Below are positions 36,985 to 48,853 of a stretch of DNA of 64,000 nucleotides, piece by piece. Location: contig CM025855.1 of NCBI GenBank assembly GCA_003952965.2, positions 25,380,543-25,444,542 on the forward strand, written 5' to 3'. This stretch comes from Morella rubra. Taxonomy: Eukaryota > Streptophyta > Magnoliopsida > Fagales > Myricaceae. The notes beneath the pieces were generated by a model. The model made no database searches. It was not told the origin of the DNA and was given only the letters and a program-made list of their open reading frames with translations. Both the position numbers and the translations under genes were made by a program. The stretch's first letter is position 1; each line of letters begins with the position of its first letter.

Positions 36985-36986
<2 letters not shown>

Positions 36987-37036
<50 letters not shown>
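36987..37036. repeat. (CT)n microsatellite in the A' leader
   Basis: About 25 CT units. The matching place in gene A (6531-6550) has about 10, so the run expanded in A'. Confidence 0.95.
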
Positions 37037-37041
<5 letters not shown>

Positions 37042-37259
37042 CGGGTCTCTTAAATTAATTATCTTTTTTGTGTTTACATAACACAGAGCGTTATCTATGT
37101 TCGTTTCCGATTCCAAACAAACAAGCACGAAGGCTAGGGAACGACAATTCTTGATCTTCTAGCGGGCAGGCAATTTGTTTTGGAAGCATTGATCTTATAT
37201 ATGGTGATGGATCGCATTTGTAATGTGTTGCATGGGTTGAAGCCGGCCATGTTAATGGT

Positions 37260-38631
37260 TATTAAAGTTATTAGAGTCCCCCATTGCTAAAGCAATGCGG
37301 GCTATTGCTTCCAAAGGCTTATAAATAAAGTCTATGTAAACTCAACAAAATATATAAGTGAGTACATCAATAAGCCCAGTTGGGCCTTCCACAATGGATG
37401 TAGTAGGTCTATGGACCGAACCACTTAAATCTTCTCACTTATCTCTCTTCTCTCTCTAAGTATAAATAATTTTTCTTTAAGTCTAAATTTTTTATTTCTA
37501 ACATGGTATCAAAACCATTTCGATCCTAGATCAGGCTAGCCAGCACTCTTGTTGGCTCAACTCGACCTAGTTTAGTTATTCTAGCCAATTTCCAGCATCT
37601 TCTCTCATACCTCGGTGTCCCGTCCGGCATCACTTTGGGGGACACTCCGGCAACCTTCCGGCTTCACTCCAGCGACTTCCCGACATCACTCCGGCGACCT
37701 TTCCTGCATCACTCCAATGACTTTCCGGCGTTGTCATTTTTTCTTGAATTATTTTTTGTAAGTCCAAACTCAATGTGTGTCCACCTTAAGTTTGCGGGGG
37801 AGTATTAAAGTTATTAGAGTCCACATTGCTAAAGCAATGTGGGCTATTGCTTCCAAAGGCTTATAATAAAGCCTATGTAAACTCAACAAAATATATAAGT
37901 AAGTACACCAATAAGCCCAGTTGGGCCTTCCACAGTGGATGTAGTAGTTTATGGACCGAACCACTTAAATCTTCTCACTTGTCTCTCTTCTCTCTCTCAG
38001 TATAAATAATTTTTCTTTAAGTCTAAATTTTTTATTTCTAACATGGTATCAAAACCATTTCGATCCTAGATCAGGCTAGCCAGCACTCTTGTTGGCTCAG
38101 CTCGACCTAGTTTAGTTATTTTCTTTATCATTTCTTCGGCTTTCCGACGCCTAAACCGGCATCATTCTAGCCAATTTCCAGCATCTTCTCTCATACCTCG
38201 GTGTCCCGTCCGGCATCACTTTGGGGGACACTCCGGCAACCTTCCGGCTTCACTCCGGCGACTTCCCGACATCACTCCGGCGACCTTTCCTGCATCACTC
38301 CAATGACTTTCCGGCGTTGTCATTTTTTCTTGAATTATTTTTGTAAGTCCAAACTCAATGTGTGTCCACCTTAAGTTTGCGGGGGAGTATTAAAGTTATT
38401 AGAGTCTCGTATTGCTAAAGCAATATGGGCTATTGCTTCCAAAGGCTTATAAATAAAGCCTATGTAAACTCAACAAAATATATAAGTGAGTACACCAATA
38501 AGCCCAGTTGGGCCTTCCACAGTGGATGTAGTAGTTCTATGGACCGAACCACTTAAATCTTCTCACTTATCTCTCTTCTCTCTCTTAGTATAAATAATTT
38601 TTCTTTAAGTCTAAATTTTTTGTTTCTAACA
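37260..38631 (+). mobile_element. TRIM-type retroelement with three LTRs, in exon 1 of A'
   Basis: Structure is LTR 37260-37503, internal 37504-37802, LTR 37803-38043, internal 38044-38387, LTR 38388-38631. Each LTR is about 241-244 bases (TATTAAAG...TTCTAACA). Each internal part starts with a primer site TGGTATCAAAACC and ends with a polypurine tract GCGGGGGAG. Both are about 300-345 bases and have no coding capacity, as in terminal-repeat retrotransposons in miniature. Flanks are ATGGT and AAGGT, a 5-bp duplication with one change; gene A has ATGGT once. The second internal copy has about 45-60 bases that the first lacks. Confidence 0.92.
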
Positions 38632-41120
38632 AAGGTGGTGGTTCAGCTTTCGTTTGCCGGGGTCAATGTGTTCTACAAACTAGCAGCAAATGATGGAATG
38701 AGCTTGAGTATTATCATCGCCTATCGCTTCATTTTCGCAACTGCTTTCGTCATTCCTCTCGCTCTCCTCATTGAAAGGTAATATATATGGACGCTTTCAT
38801 TTTTCTATTTTATCTCCTTTTAAATTTAAATTAACGAGTCTTCATAAACCTATCCGCAAGGCGTCGTTCTATTATCATTTGCATTTAGAGCGTGGGGAGT
38901 TTCTTTCGTTTAACTAACCCAAAAAGAGTTTCTTTCGTTTCAGAAGCCATCGACGTGTTCGTTTGTTCTCTTAAATTTTTGTTTTTTGTTCTTCATTTTT
39001 CTTATGTTCTTCCCCTTCCAAAAATCTCTTTTGGTCAAGGTTTTCCATACTTTATCATGCGAAGGTTCCACACAATGCTTTATATGAAAGCATGGAAATT
39101 TCAAGAAACTCCAGCACCTGATGCTTCATTACATAGCAATAAAGCACAACATAAAAGCAAGAAGAAGAAAAAAATCCACGTGATCAATAAAAGTTCCCCC
39201 TGGTACTCGTCTGTCTAATAAGTTTGTTAAGAGACCGGTTTGGGATCTTCGGTTGCAAAAAATTCTTCAAATATGAAGTTTAATATGAAACATCAACTGA
39301 TACTTGGCCGTTTGGCAGAAAAAGTAGGTCAAAGCTGACGTGGGTAGTACTCATGCAAGCCTTTCTTTGTGGACTATTCGGGTAGGTTGCATGCATTTTG
39401 TATTAATATTGGTTCTCTGATCCGCAGCATATATTATTCTCGTGACACCCTAATTGCAGAAGATCTTTAGCTCAAAATTTATACATTCAGAGCTTAGTCT
39501 TGACGTCTGCAACATTTGCTTCTGCCATGAATAACCTAGTTCCTGCCATTACCTTCGTCCTGGCCGTCTCGTTTGGGTGCTCTTCTCTCTGTAATTTGTT
39601 TCAACTCCTTATATACGTTGGAACTTCTGTTTTAAGTTATAAATGTATACTAATTGCAAAAGAAATCTCCGTCGCTTTCTATATATAACACGGGTTGTGT
39701 TTCTGATTTTGTGCATCTGCTTCTGCACTTGAAAATCTTTTTTTCGAACAGGTTGGAGCGGCTGAATCTAGGGTCAATATCAGGGAAGGCTAAGGTGCTG
39801 GGAACAGTAATTGGAATGGGTGGGGCGATGCTCCTCACTTTCTATAAAGGCGCAGACACTAGAGGAAATACCCGCTTCAGCCACGCGGTAAGTTGCTGCC
39901 GTGGGTGAAGCGCAGACTTCTTCCACCACTTAGCCAAACTCGTCGAAGTTGAAGATTCACAGCTCGACCGCAAGTGAGCGTCGGCTTCCGAGTCGGCGAA
40001 TGTCCAAATCGAAATTACTGTAGTGCTTATATAATTCTTATTTCTAACTCCACACTACATTGACTAACCAGCCGTCGTGAGTGCCTTGGTAACCTAGTCA
40101 CCTTTCCTCCACCGCCTGGGTCTGTCAAGAAAAATCCCAGAGCCGACGAAGGTGGTCATCGCCAACGATTTTTTAGTGTGATATTTACGCTGGAGTCTAG
40201 ATCCGTCAAGATAAGTTCTAGGAGCGGCGCTGGTGGTCGTCGCCGGTGAGTTCCAACAAGAAATTCAAGCCAGCAGCATTTCTACGCTGGTGAAGGACTG
40301 TTCTTCAAACACAGTCAAAAGGTTCGTCGATGAAACATGTCTGTGGAAATCTCGGATGCTAGATTGTACTCGGTAAATGGCTTCTGTTTGCACATCTCAG
40401 ATGCTAGATTTTGCTTCTATTCCCCTCTTTGCGCGAGGACTTTGTTCGACACGAGGAATGTCTCACCACTTCCGTTGCCCATCCTTCCCCCAAAAAATTA
40501 CACATTGTTGATGTGGGTATTTTGGCCTCCACAGATCATCTGGCAACAACGAATTTAATTGGCATCATCAAGACTACACGGTCATCTACTCGAAAAAGGC
40601 TCACACCCAATTTTGTGAGTACTTGCTTTATCATTCAATCTGAGGCAAAAGGCTCATACCCATTTCCTTGTTTGGCATATCTCGTTTGCACATAAGAGCC
40701 TGTTCGGTAATATTCTGACCTGCATTTTAGTAAATCTTTAAACGTTCCTGTTGTGCTTAATTATTGATTTTGAGAATGTTTGAGGGCATTTCGAGGTTGA
40801 TCTTTATCCTTTTGTTTGGCATTGACCTTTATAATTCTACTAGTCAAATGATTATATAAGTTTCCCTTTTGAGATACATTAAACATGTTTCTCTCATGTA
40901 TCTTCCTACTTATTTTTCCTTCCTTTCTTGAACCCATTATTTGGAATTAGTGAGGCCGTTAGATCTCCGCTTCACTACTTAGTCTGTTGGACTTGCTTCA
41001 CTACTTAGTTTGTTGGACATTTTTTATTCTGAATTTGAGGTGGTAGATAGCGGCTGCAGCACTCGTGGTGAATGAATTCTGAATTTGATGCTCAATTGGT
41101 TATTTTTGGTTCAATTAAAG

Positions 41121-41357
41121 GGGAATGGAAAAAAGGTTCTTTTCTCTGAGCCTAAGGAGAAAAGGTTGGTCTTTAGAGGGAAAGAAAAGGACGATGAGGA
41201 ATCCTTTGACATGGCTAGTGTAAAAGATATGTCGAAAGTTTTGCTGTTGAAGGACCCAGCTAGCAAAGAGAGGAAGCTTGAGGAGATGGAGAGACATCAA
41301 TGTATACTGAATGCTTGTGAGGCAGTCGCCAACATGAGAGCAGAAGTTGATCTCAGA
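41121..41357 (+). pseudogene. Captured exon-like block, Lys/Glu-rich, unknown gene
   Basis: The block lies between a TTAAAG acceptor and a GTAAGA donor, is open in one frame for 79 codons, and reads KKVLFSEPKEKRLVFRGKE, then LLKDPASKERKLEEMERHQC. It looks like a normal plant exon with charged helical content. It may come from the same gene as the PUF fragment 900 bases downstream, but the link is not shown. A 19-base stretch over its donor is repeated 36 bases later. Confidence 0.4.
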
Positions 41358-42291
41358 GTAAGATATGTTTTTTTTTATAAGTGATCTCAGAGTAAGATAT
41401 GTCCATTGTTCCTGTTCTGTTTTCCATGCCTACCAGCTGTATGTTTTTTTGTCTATTTATAGAGAAATGTAGGAGATGTTAAATTTTTATGACAACAATG
41501 GTTTTTTTGAAAAGTACGGTACAATAAGGATAGGAGAACTAAGGCATGCCTCTGGCAGTTTGAAATCAGACCATAATATTGGCAACTTGATGATCAGTCA
41601 TTCCCTAGTGGTAGAGACTGTTACTTGATTTTTTTTTTCTTGGAGAACTTGAGTATTTGCGGAGTGTAGTGTCAGTTTGTAAACTGATTCTAATCAACGA
41701 CCTAGAGTTGGTTGGCAAATCATGAGTTGGTTATTGGTTAAAACTGGAAACATTTGGTGTTGTCTAGCTTGTACTTTGCAGATTATTCCATCGCTGGTAG
41801 TTTAATCCTAGCATATAAGGATTGTGTTTTATTTGTCTTTGTGACTTTTTGAATATGACAGCCCCCATCATTCTTTCTAGCGTGATTGCATTAAGTTGTT
41901 AGATCACAATGTTGCTCACTAAAGAACTCCTGCTTAAAAAGTATTTAATGAATTGGACACTCATTCTATCCTTGCTCTGGTCACTATGGCTCTCCTGTCA
42001 GTGTTGGCAGGTTCTTGTGTTTCTAAGTAAACCATTCTTTCTCGTGGGCACAGTTTTGCTCAACAAAAATTGTTTATACACAGTGATCATCTTGGATGTT
42101 TCTATATCCCCAAATTGGAATACGACATGACACTTAGTTATATTGTTTGGCCGTCTAGTTTCTCAACCTACTGTACCATTTACATGGTTTGTACATGTAT
42201 TGGACATGACACATGATAAATAAACTTTTAACTGGTGTATTTGTTTCTTCATATGTCATTTCCTAATTATAACAATATGGCATTGAATCAG

Positions 42292-42590
42292 GAGGCTGTT
42301 ATTGATTTCAGACTTCATAATGCTGTGTAAGTTGTTGCAAGACCCTTTTGCCAGCTATGTCATTCAATGTGCTTTAGCTTTTACCAAGGTATGAGAACTA
42401 GGGTTCCTGTCAAAATCTCTTTTGAACGTATTTAATATTGTTTAATCTCTCTCTCTCTCTCATGTACTTTTTTGTTGTTCACTTCAGGGTCCTCTTCATG
42501 CTTCACTGGTTGAACAAGTGGAGGCTCACAAAATCTTGCGTACTAGCCCATATTGCAAGAAGATTTTCTCAAGAAAACTCTTGATAAAAA
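42292..42590 (+). pseudogene. Captured Pumilio/PUF-repeat gene fragment
   Basis: Exon-like pieces after acceptors at 42291 and 42487 read HNAV, then (after one extra T near 42330) KLLQDPFASYVIQCALAFTK, a clear PUF repeat core, and after an intron GPLHASLVEQVEAHKILRTS followed by PYCKKIFSRKLL, as at the C-terminal end of PUF domains. PUF proteins bind RNA. The single-base insertion breaks the frame, and downstream a 27-base unit is repeated twice (about 42572-42626). It is only a fragment of a gene. Confidence 0.6.
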
Positions 42591-44021
42591 TGACTTTTAC
42601 GAAAACTCTTGATAAAAATGACTTTTATTAGCCTTTGGTAACATTGTTGCTACCCTCTCAAGATTATCCCGAATTTCCACTAGCATCAACTACTCTTGCC
42701 TATCTTGGTAAGGGAAGACAAGATTCATGTGATTGTGAACTGCCTGGTTCTATTGAATGTGTCAGGTTTCACATTGCAGAGAAAAGGTTGAGAGCAAAGC
42801 TGGAATTGGGTTCAGCCTTCTATCATTGGAAACTCGAGAAGATGGGGAGGAAGTCAATCTTTCGTGGACAGAGGAACAAGAGAAATTTTAGGGTGCACTG
42901 ATATCTATAGGGCTTGGATATAGTCAATAGAGATGGTATTTGATGTAACTCTGTTAGACATTCATAATAAATTAATGCATATATGTGTCTGCCATGGGTA
43001 TAAATTAATGCATCTGGACTGTAATGTGAAAACGAAAAAGTTTAGTCGAACTTGATTTGTACTATTTTTAATTTGGTATTTTCAGAAACCATTGGTTGCT
43101 AGGCACATATTTCATGTATCTGTTTATGAAATTCACAATGTTAGAATTCAAAGTTCAAAGACGGTGCTATATATTCGAGTAAAATGAGGAATAGTGCATA
43201 ATGGGAGGCCATAATCAATTATATGACACCGAATTCCATAGCCAAATTACGGCAAGCCAAAGACAACTTTTATGTCCAAAATAATATCTTACCACCATAG
43301 CTAGTGCAGTATATATATATATATACGAAGCATCCAAGAAAAATGAAATAAAAAGTCATTTTTCCCACAAACTCGACCGGACTTATGAGGGACAAACTTT
43401 GGCCTTTGGGCGGGAAGAGCTGCCGCCCATGGAAAGTGGAAACATTACGAAAAGTTGCTTTATGGCCAGCGGCAACTTTTGAAAGCTAGTCTCACTTGAA
43501 ACTTGAAAGCTTGATTTTTTATAACTCTTATTCCTACACTTGTTCGTTGAGTCGTTAACCATCGTCTACAACTAGGGGTCTCAGCCTCCGTGACAGGAAA
43601 ATCCATAGAAGAGGTGCTCTCTGCTTCAGGAAAATTCAAAGAAGAGGTGATTGCTTTCTCTTACGCCTCAATTGTTATAGGAAAATAATATGCAGTTCAT
43701 TGTCTCAACTTTTTTGAATAGTAGCGAGTTAGTAGAAAAAAATTTGTGTTTGGAACTTGAGTATGATTGAGCTGAGTCAAATTAATTTTATGGATTGGAA
43801 GTGTCGGGTATAGGAGTTGTAGATGAACGTTTCAACCTTAGTTGTTGGTAATGGCAGAATATGGGTAGTTTGGGCACCGGCTGGTGGGCACTGTGAACTA
43901 TGCTTGAATTCACACAAGAGTTTACTTACTTTTGATCATAGACAGACATGTGCAATTCATTAGAATGCCGAACCATGCTTTAAATATTACAAAAATATAT
44001 TTCAAAAAAGCTTCTATGTAA

Positions 44022-44330
44022 TTGGTGTTTATCTGCATATTAGTTGAGAGGGCAGCTGCATATATTTTCTGCTCTAAAATGGAGAGATGTGGGTGTTTTC
44101 CTAACATCACAACTTATACTGTGTTATTGGATTGTCTTTTCAAGGGAAGGAGATTCAGAGAGGCTTTTGGACTTGTTAGGAAGGCCAAAGCGAAGCAGAT
44201 TGGGCTTAATTTAGTTACTTGTAATACCCTTATGAGTGGGTTTTGTCGTGCTGGTATGTCTCAGGACACTCTGCACCTTCTTGGAAAAATGCTGGTTGGA
44301 GGAATAAAGCCTGATATAACAAAATAATTT
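44022..44330 (+). pseudogene. Captured PPR protein fragment
   Basis: An open frame of about 100 codons contains about two and a half pentatricopeptide repeats: NITTYTVLLDCLFKGRRFRE, then NLVTCNTLMSGFCRAGMSQD, then LHLLGKMLVGGIKPDI. The spacing of about 35 residues and the motif words are typical. PPR proteins act on organelle RNA. The next repeat goes on in another frame after 44327, so the piece is damaged and has no proper start. Confidence 0.8.
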
Positions 44331-45221
44331 ATGCCTACTGTAAGCAGGGGAAGGTTAAATCCGCTATCCAACTTTTTGACTGAAAGAGTGCAGCAGAAGA
44401 GTGGCACCCGGAAGGAATAGGATACACCCAAACCTCACCACCTGGAACATATTAGTCCACTGTTTCTTTAGCAACTCAGGTAACATGGGGGTGATCCACA
44501 TTCTCTATTATATCCTGAGTGATCGATAAAAAATCATAGCATGTGTTCAGATGGTAGGGTCAGTTGGAGTTGTGGATCAATCTGTTTGGGTACTATTATG
44601 TTTCAAAGATTGTACCTGTAGGGGTTGCATTATCACCTTATTAAATCCCATGCATTATCCTTATATTGGTTGGAAGTTTTGTTGCTGACTTTTTTGGCTA
44701 AGGAGATTAATTTGAGCTTCTCTGCGGAAATCATTGATTGCTTTGTGTCCAAAAAATTGAGTCAGCTAAAAGGAGTACCATTGAGCTTACCTCAGTATGA
44801 TTATTGATTAATATAGTCAACATATAAATGGACATCTTGTCAACTAACACGCACAACTAATCAACTAAAAGCTTAGCCAATTCCTTATATAACTCATCTT
44901 GGTTTATCCTAAAATGGTACACCAAAATGACAGGGAGTAAAATTTTGGTGACTGCAACACTACAAATATGCAATGAGTTAATGCCTAGTGATTTTTTTGT
45001 TTGTGGTACTGGGGCTTCTGATAAGTGCTTTGAATGACATTCACTTGGATATTTGTTTTGGCATTTTTTGGAAGACATAATTAGTATTTCAGAAGCATAC
45101 TACAATGACAAGTCAATGCTAACAAATTCACTTGCTTCTGGTATTTAAATCATCTGCATGTTTGATCTGAGATGAACTCCATGAATATCTTCTTTGTGAT
45201 GCCAACATATTTACTAGAGCA

Positions 45222-46720
45222 ATGTGAATGTTTTGAATTGATAAGGTCAGATTGTTCAAGGAGTTCAAACTATGAAATTGCAGCTAGCGTCCTCACATTT
45301 TTTGAGTTTGTAAATCTGAACAACTATGAAATTGCAAAGTAAATACATGTGCCTTTGTAAATTGTACTCTGTTTTTTTGGTGTAACTTTCTACTCCGTAG
45401 ATCTCTATTTGTGAGATATATTTGATTTTTTGATGGCCAGGTGAAAGAACTCAACGAATGTAGGAAAATGTAAAAATTGAAGAAACTAAACAGAGAATAT
45501 GGTGTAGATTAACAATGTGGACAATTGAATTCACAGAAGAGCAGCACAATTGTAAACAAAAATGGAAATGTAAATAAGCAGAGGCCACCACACGGGTCAT
45601 TATAAAAGAACCTACTACCACTACCGCCACAAAACAGTCATTAAATCATGACCAAATAACATCAAGGACATTTTGTGGTGGAGAATGTCCATTACCCACG
45701 GCATACACAGTCAGCAAAAGTCTTCGTGCCCATCAACGTTTGGTCAATCCAAAGTGGCCTATGCTCGTATAGCATCCTTCATTATAACTCATCTGCAACG
45801 GCAATGGCATTCTTGACCTCCTTTAATTGAGCAATGTCCTAATTGACTCTTCATCGACGAATGCTCAGTTGTTCTTCCAAAGTGATTTTCTCGACGTCAA
45901 GACAATCTTCTTTGTTTGATGCAGGCCAAAACATATTTACAGGGTTTAATGGACTTTTTTTTTTTTTTTGGTAAGTAGAGCAAGTGAATGTTTTAATTGA
46001 TAAGGTCAGATTGTTCAAGGAGTTCAAACTATGAAATTGCAGCTAGCGTCCTCACATTTTTTGAGTTTGTAAATCTGAACAACTATGAAATTGCAAAGTA
46101 AATACATGTGCCTTTGTAAATTAGGTACTCTATTTTTTGGTGTAACTTTCTACTCCGTAGATCTCTATTTGTGGAGATATATTTGATTTTTTGATGGCCA
46201 GGTGAAAGAACTCAACGAACGTAGGAAAATGTAAAAATTGAAGAAACTAAACAGAGAATATGGTGTAGATTAACAATGTGGACAATTGAATTCACAGAAG
46301 AGCAGCACAATTGTAAACAAAAATGGAAATGTAAATAAGCAGAGGCCACCACACGGGTCATTATAAAAGAACCTACTGCCACTACCGCCACAAAATGGGT
46401 CATTAAATCATGACCAAATAACGTCGAGGACATTTTGCAGTGGAGAATGTCCATTACCCATGGCAAACACAATTAGGAAAAGTCTTTGTGCCCGTCAACG
46501 TTTGGTCAATCCAAATTTGTGGCCTACGTCTCCTGCTTGTCGGCGAAAAGATAGCATCCTTCACGAACATATAACTCATCGGCGAAGGCAATGGCATTCT
46601 TGACCTCCTTTAAGTTGTCGGCGAGTGAGCAACGGCGACTAGCTTGTCCTAATCGCAGGACTCTTCATCGACGAATGCTCAGTTGTTCTTCCAACGTGAT
46701 TTCCGGCCGACGTAGCAATC
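45222..46720. repeat. Direct duplication at the right side of CACTA element 2
   Basis: 45222-45920 and 45976-46720 are copies (both hold attgataaggtcagattgtt and the following 500 bases). They are nearly identical at first, but the first copy loses many short blocks after 45690, including several with cggcg motifs. A T-rich join lies between them. Confidence 0.85.
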
Positions 46721-48745
46721 GATTCCTAACGTGGGAAAAAGGTGGTCATGGCAGGCCAATGTTGACGCCACAATCTCGACCGAGCTTCGACGACTGAAAG
46801 CCGTGGCTGAAGAGCAACTCCGACGACTTTTGCCATTTCTATCTACGGAAGCCTCCGTCAGCAATGACCCATTTTCCTCTAGTGAGAAATCGATATTTGG
46901 ACCACTCATGTTCACCTTCTGCATCACGGCCAACAACAAAGCGGACATTCGGCATCCCCAGGATCTAGAAATGACCTTTTGGGTGGTATTTTGGCTATAG
47001 GTAGTTGTCTGTCATATGCTTCGTGGTTGATAGTTCAGGTCAGAATTATGACCTTTTTCTTTTTTCCCGGTTTTGTAAGCTTACACATCAACTGATATAT
47101 GTGAGACGTATAAAATACGTGACCTGATCTATATATAAATTATGAATGGTCAATTAGTTGTTGGAAAACAGGCTAAAATGAGTGAGACATATCCATGTCA
47201 CTACTCGAGCACGGCTCTTATGTGTATGATGGGTGCAATCCAAGCTGCTGTCTTTGCGCTATGCATGGAGAGGGATTGGAGCCAGTGGAAGTTGGGCTGG
47301 AATATCAGACGGCTCGCAGTGTCTTACTCGGTACTATTTGATGGATGCACTTTGTACGTACCCTTATCAATATATATGAAGATATCAATACTGATAGAAT
47401 ACTATACACAATTGTGGTTCAGGGAATAGTAGCTTCTGGGCTTATGGTGACCTTGATTGCTTGGTGCGTGCATATGAGAGGTCCGTTTTTTGTCTCCATA
47501 TTCAATCCCTCTATTGCTTGTTGCAGTTGCCATCATGGGGTCTTTAATACCCGATGAAAAGTTGCACCTCGGAAGGTATCTGCTGCTCAACTTTTAGGTT
47601 TTTAAACATTCTTTTTTTTTTTGGATCTTCAATATTGATTAGCACCCGCGGTTTGTTCTTCAATTGACAGCATACTAGGAGCCGTCTTGATTGTGTGCGG
47701 TCCATACGTAGTGCTGTGGGGCAAAGGCAAAGAGATGAAGAAGATAACTCAACTAGCACACCCTCAAAAAGCTTCCGAGAGTCTGAGTTGACGGACATTG
47801 TTATCACGCCTCCAATGGACGACGACGACGACAAGAAGAAGGACATTACAGAAAATATTGAGCCCGAGAGCCTGCCAAACTCTAATGCCCCTACAGATCC
47901 AGGCAACTCATAGGAAAGGGGGCACCAAGATAAAGGCAATTGATAAGTGGAAGTTAAAGGGGAGAAAAAGTCTGAAGGCTCCCATTAAAGAGCTCTAAAA
48001 GCAGCACAGGAAGCAAATTAATTAATTGCTTCTTCCCGGTCGGCATTAATTGTTCTAATCTTTATAGAAAACGGGAGACAAGGGCTCAGTATTTTCCTCG
48101 TACACTTCTTTTGACTTCATTAGAAGGAACAATTTTGTTTTGCTTTCTCTTTCTGGGAAAGCAACGCGCACGGTTATTGGGAATGATTATCAAACTGTAC
48201 GATATCGATATGCAAAATTAAGTCATTTTTTGAGAGAACTGTCAATAAAGCAAATCCCCTTCGATATTATATAACCTTCTGTCATGTTAATTTGTACCTC
48301 AAATTCGAAAGACAAAAGCTAGCTGATATTGCGACTTATAAACCAAAAGGGACACTTGTTAAGACATGTTAGATATTCACTAGCTAGACCTTTTAAACCT
48401 GGTATACTACGTACGTATCCCTAGTACCATTGTTCGACATATCAAGTGACAACAAGAAAGAGTACCGTAAAAGAAAGAAACATTAAATTAAAAGGCAATG
48501 TTATCGCAGGTATTCCGTTGTTTCTGTCAGACATTTGCTTTTATTTCAAAGCTGGCAACCGAAACGGAGCAGACGAAATGGTTGCTTCAAGATCTGTCAA
48601 TACGTTGTGCTTCCACTGAACCATGAGAACTGAAACACGTCGAGACCCCATGAACAGAATCACTTACGTGGCACTTGGCAACCATACGTGGAGGCTGCAC
48701 TTGATGTACCGGGAGGAAATAGCACACTCCCCGTGATTCCGTGGC

Positions 48746-48754
48746 CTTATAAGA
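48746..48754 (+). promoter_or_regulatory. Possible TATA box of gene B'
   Basis: CTTATAAGA lies 100 bases before the ATG and just before a (CT)n-rich leader. It is conserved before gene B (near 9862). Confidence 0.5.
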
Positions 48755-48853
48755 ATTCTCAGACGCTCAAAACGCTCTCTCTCTCTGTCTCTCTCTCTTC
48801 ATCTGGAATACTGCTTTTACGCGCACACACATATGTATATATGCAAGAGTACG

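Larger units (their letters stand above)
39857..46884. mobile_element. CACTA element 2 (Pack-CACTA) in exon 4 of A'
   Basis: Ends are CACTAGAGGAAA (left) and, reverse complemented, CACTAGAGGAAAA (right), with the 3-bp duplication AGA on both sides (39854-39856, 46885-46887). Gene A has the uninterrupted gcagaaatcg. The subterminal regions are GC-rich, with many cgacg/gtcgg words. The 7028-bp element carries no recognised transposase but holds exon-like pieces of host genes: an unknown Lys/Glu-rich exon (41121-41357), a PUF-repeat fragment (42292-42590) and a PPR fragment (44022-44330). Non-autonomous. Confidence 0.9.
37207..47913 (+). pseudogene. WAT1-related gene A', disrupted by three insertions and frameshifts
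   Basis: Paralogue of gene A with every exon present: 37207-37259 plus 38637-38777 (exon 1, split by a TRIM), 39319-39381, 39460-39576, 39752-39856 plus 46888-47038 (exon 4, split by a CACTA element), 47172-47330, 47423-47575 and 47671-47913. Without insertions, exon lengths equal those of A, and exon 4 is again 256 bases. Exon 6 has one extra base near 47508 (aatccctct against agtcctct in A), which leads to a TGA at 47555. Exon 7 has two extra bases near 47758. The final TAG at 47911 is also a change from TTG in A. The promoter is cut by the Copia element. It cannot encode a transporter. Confidence 0.93.
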
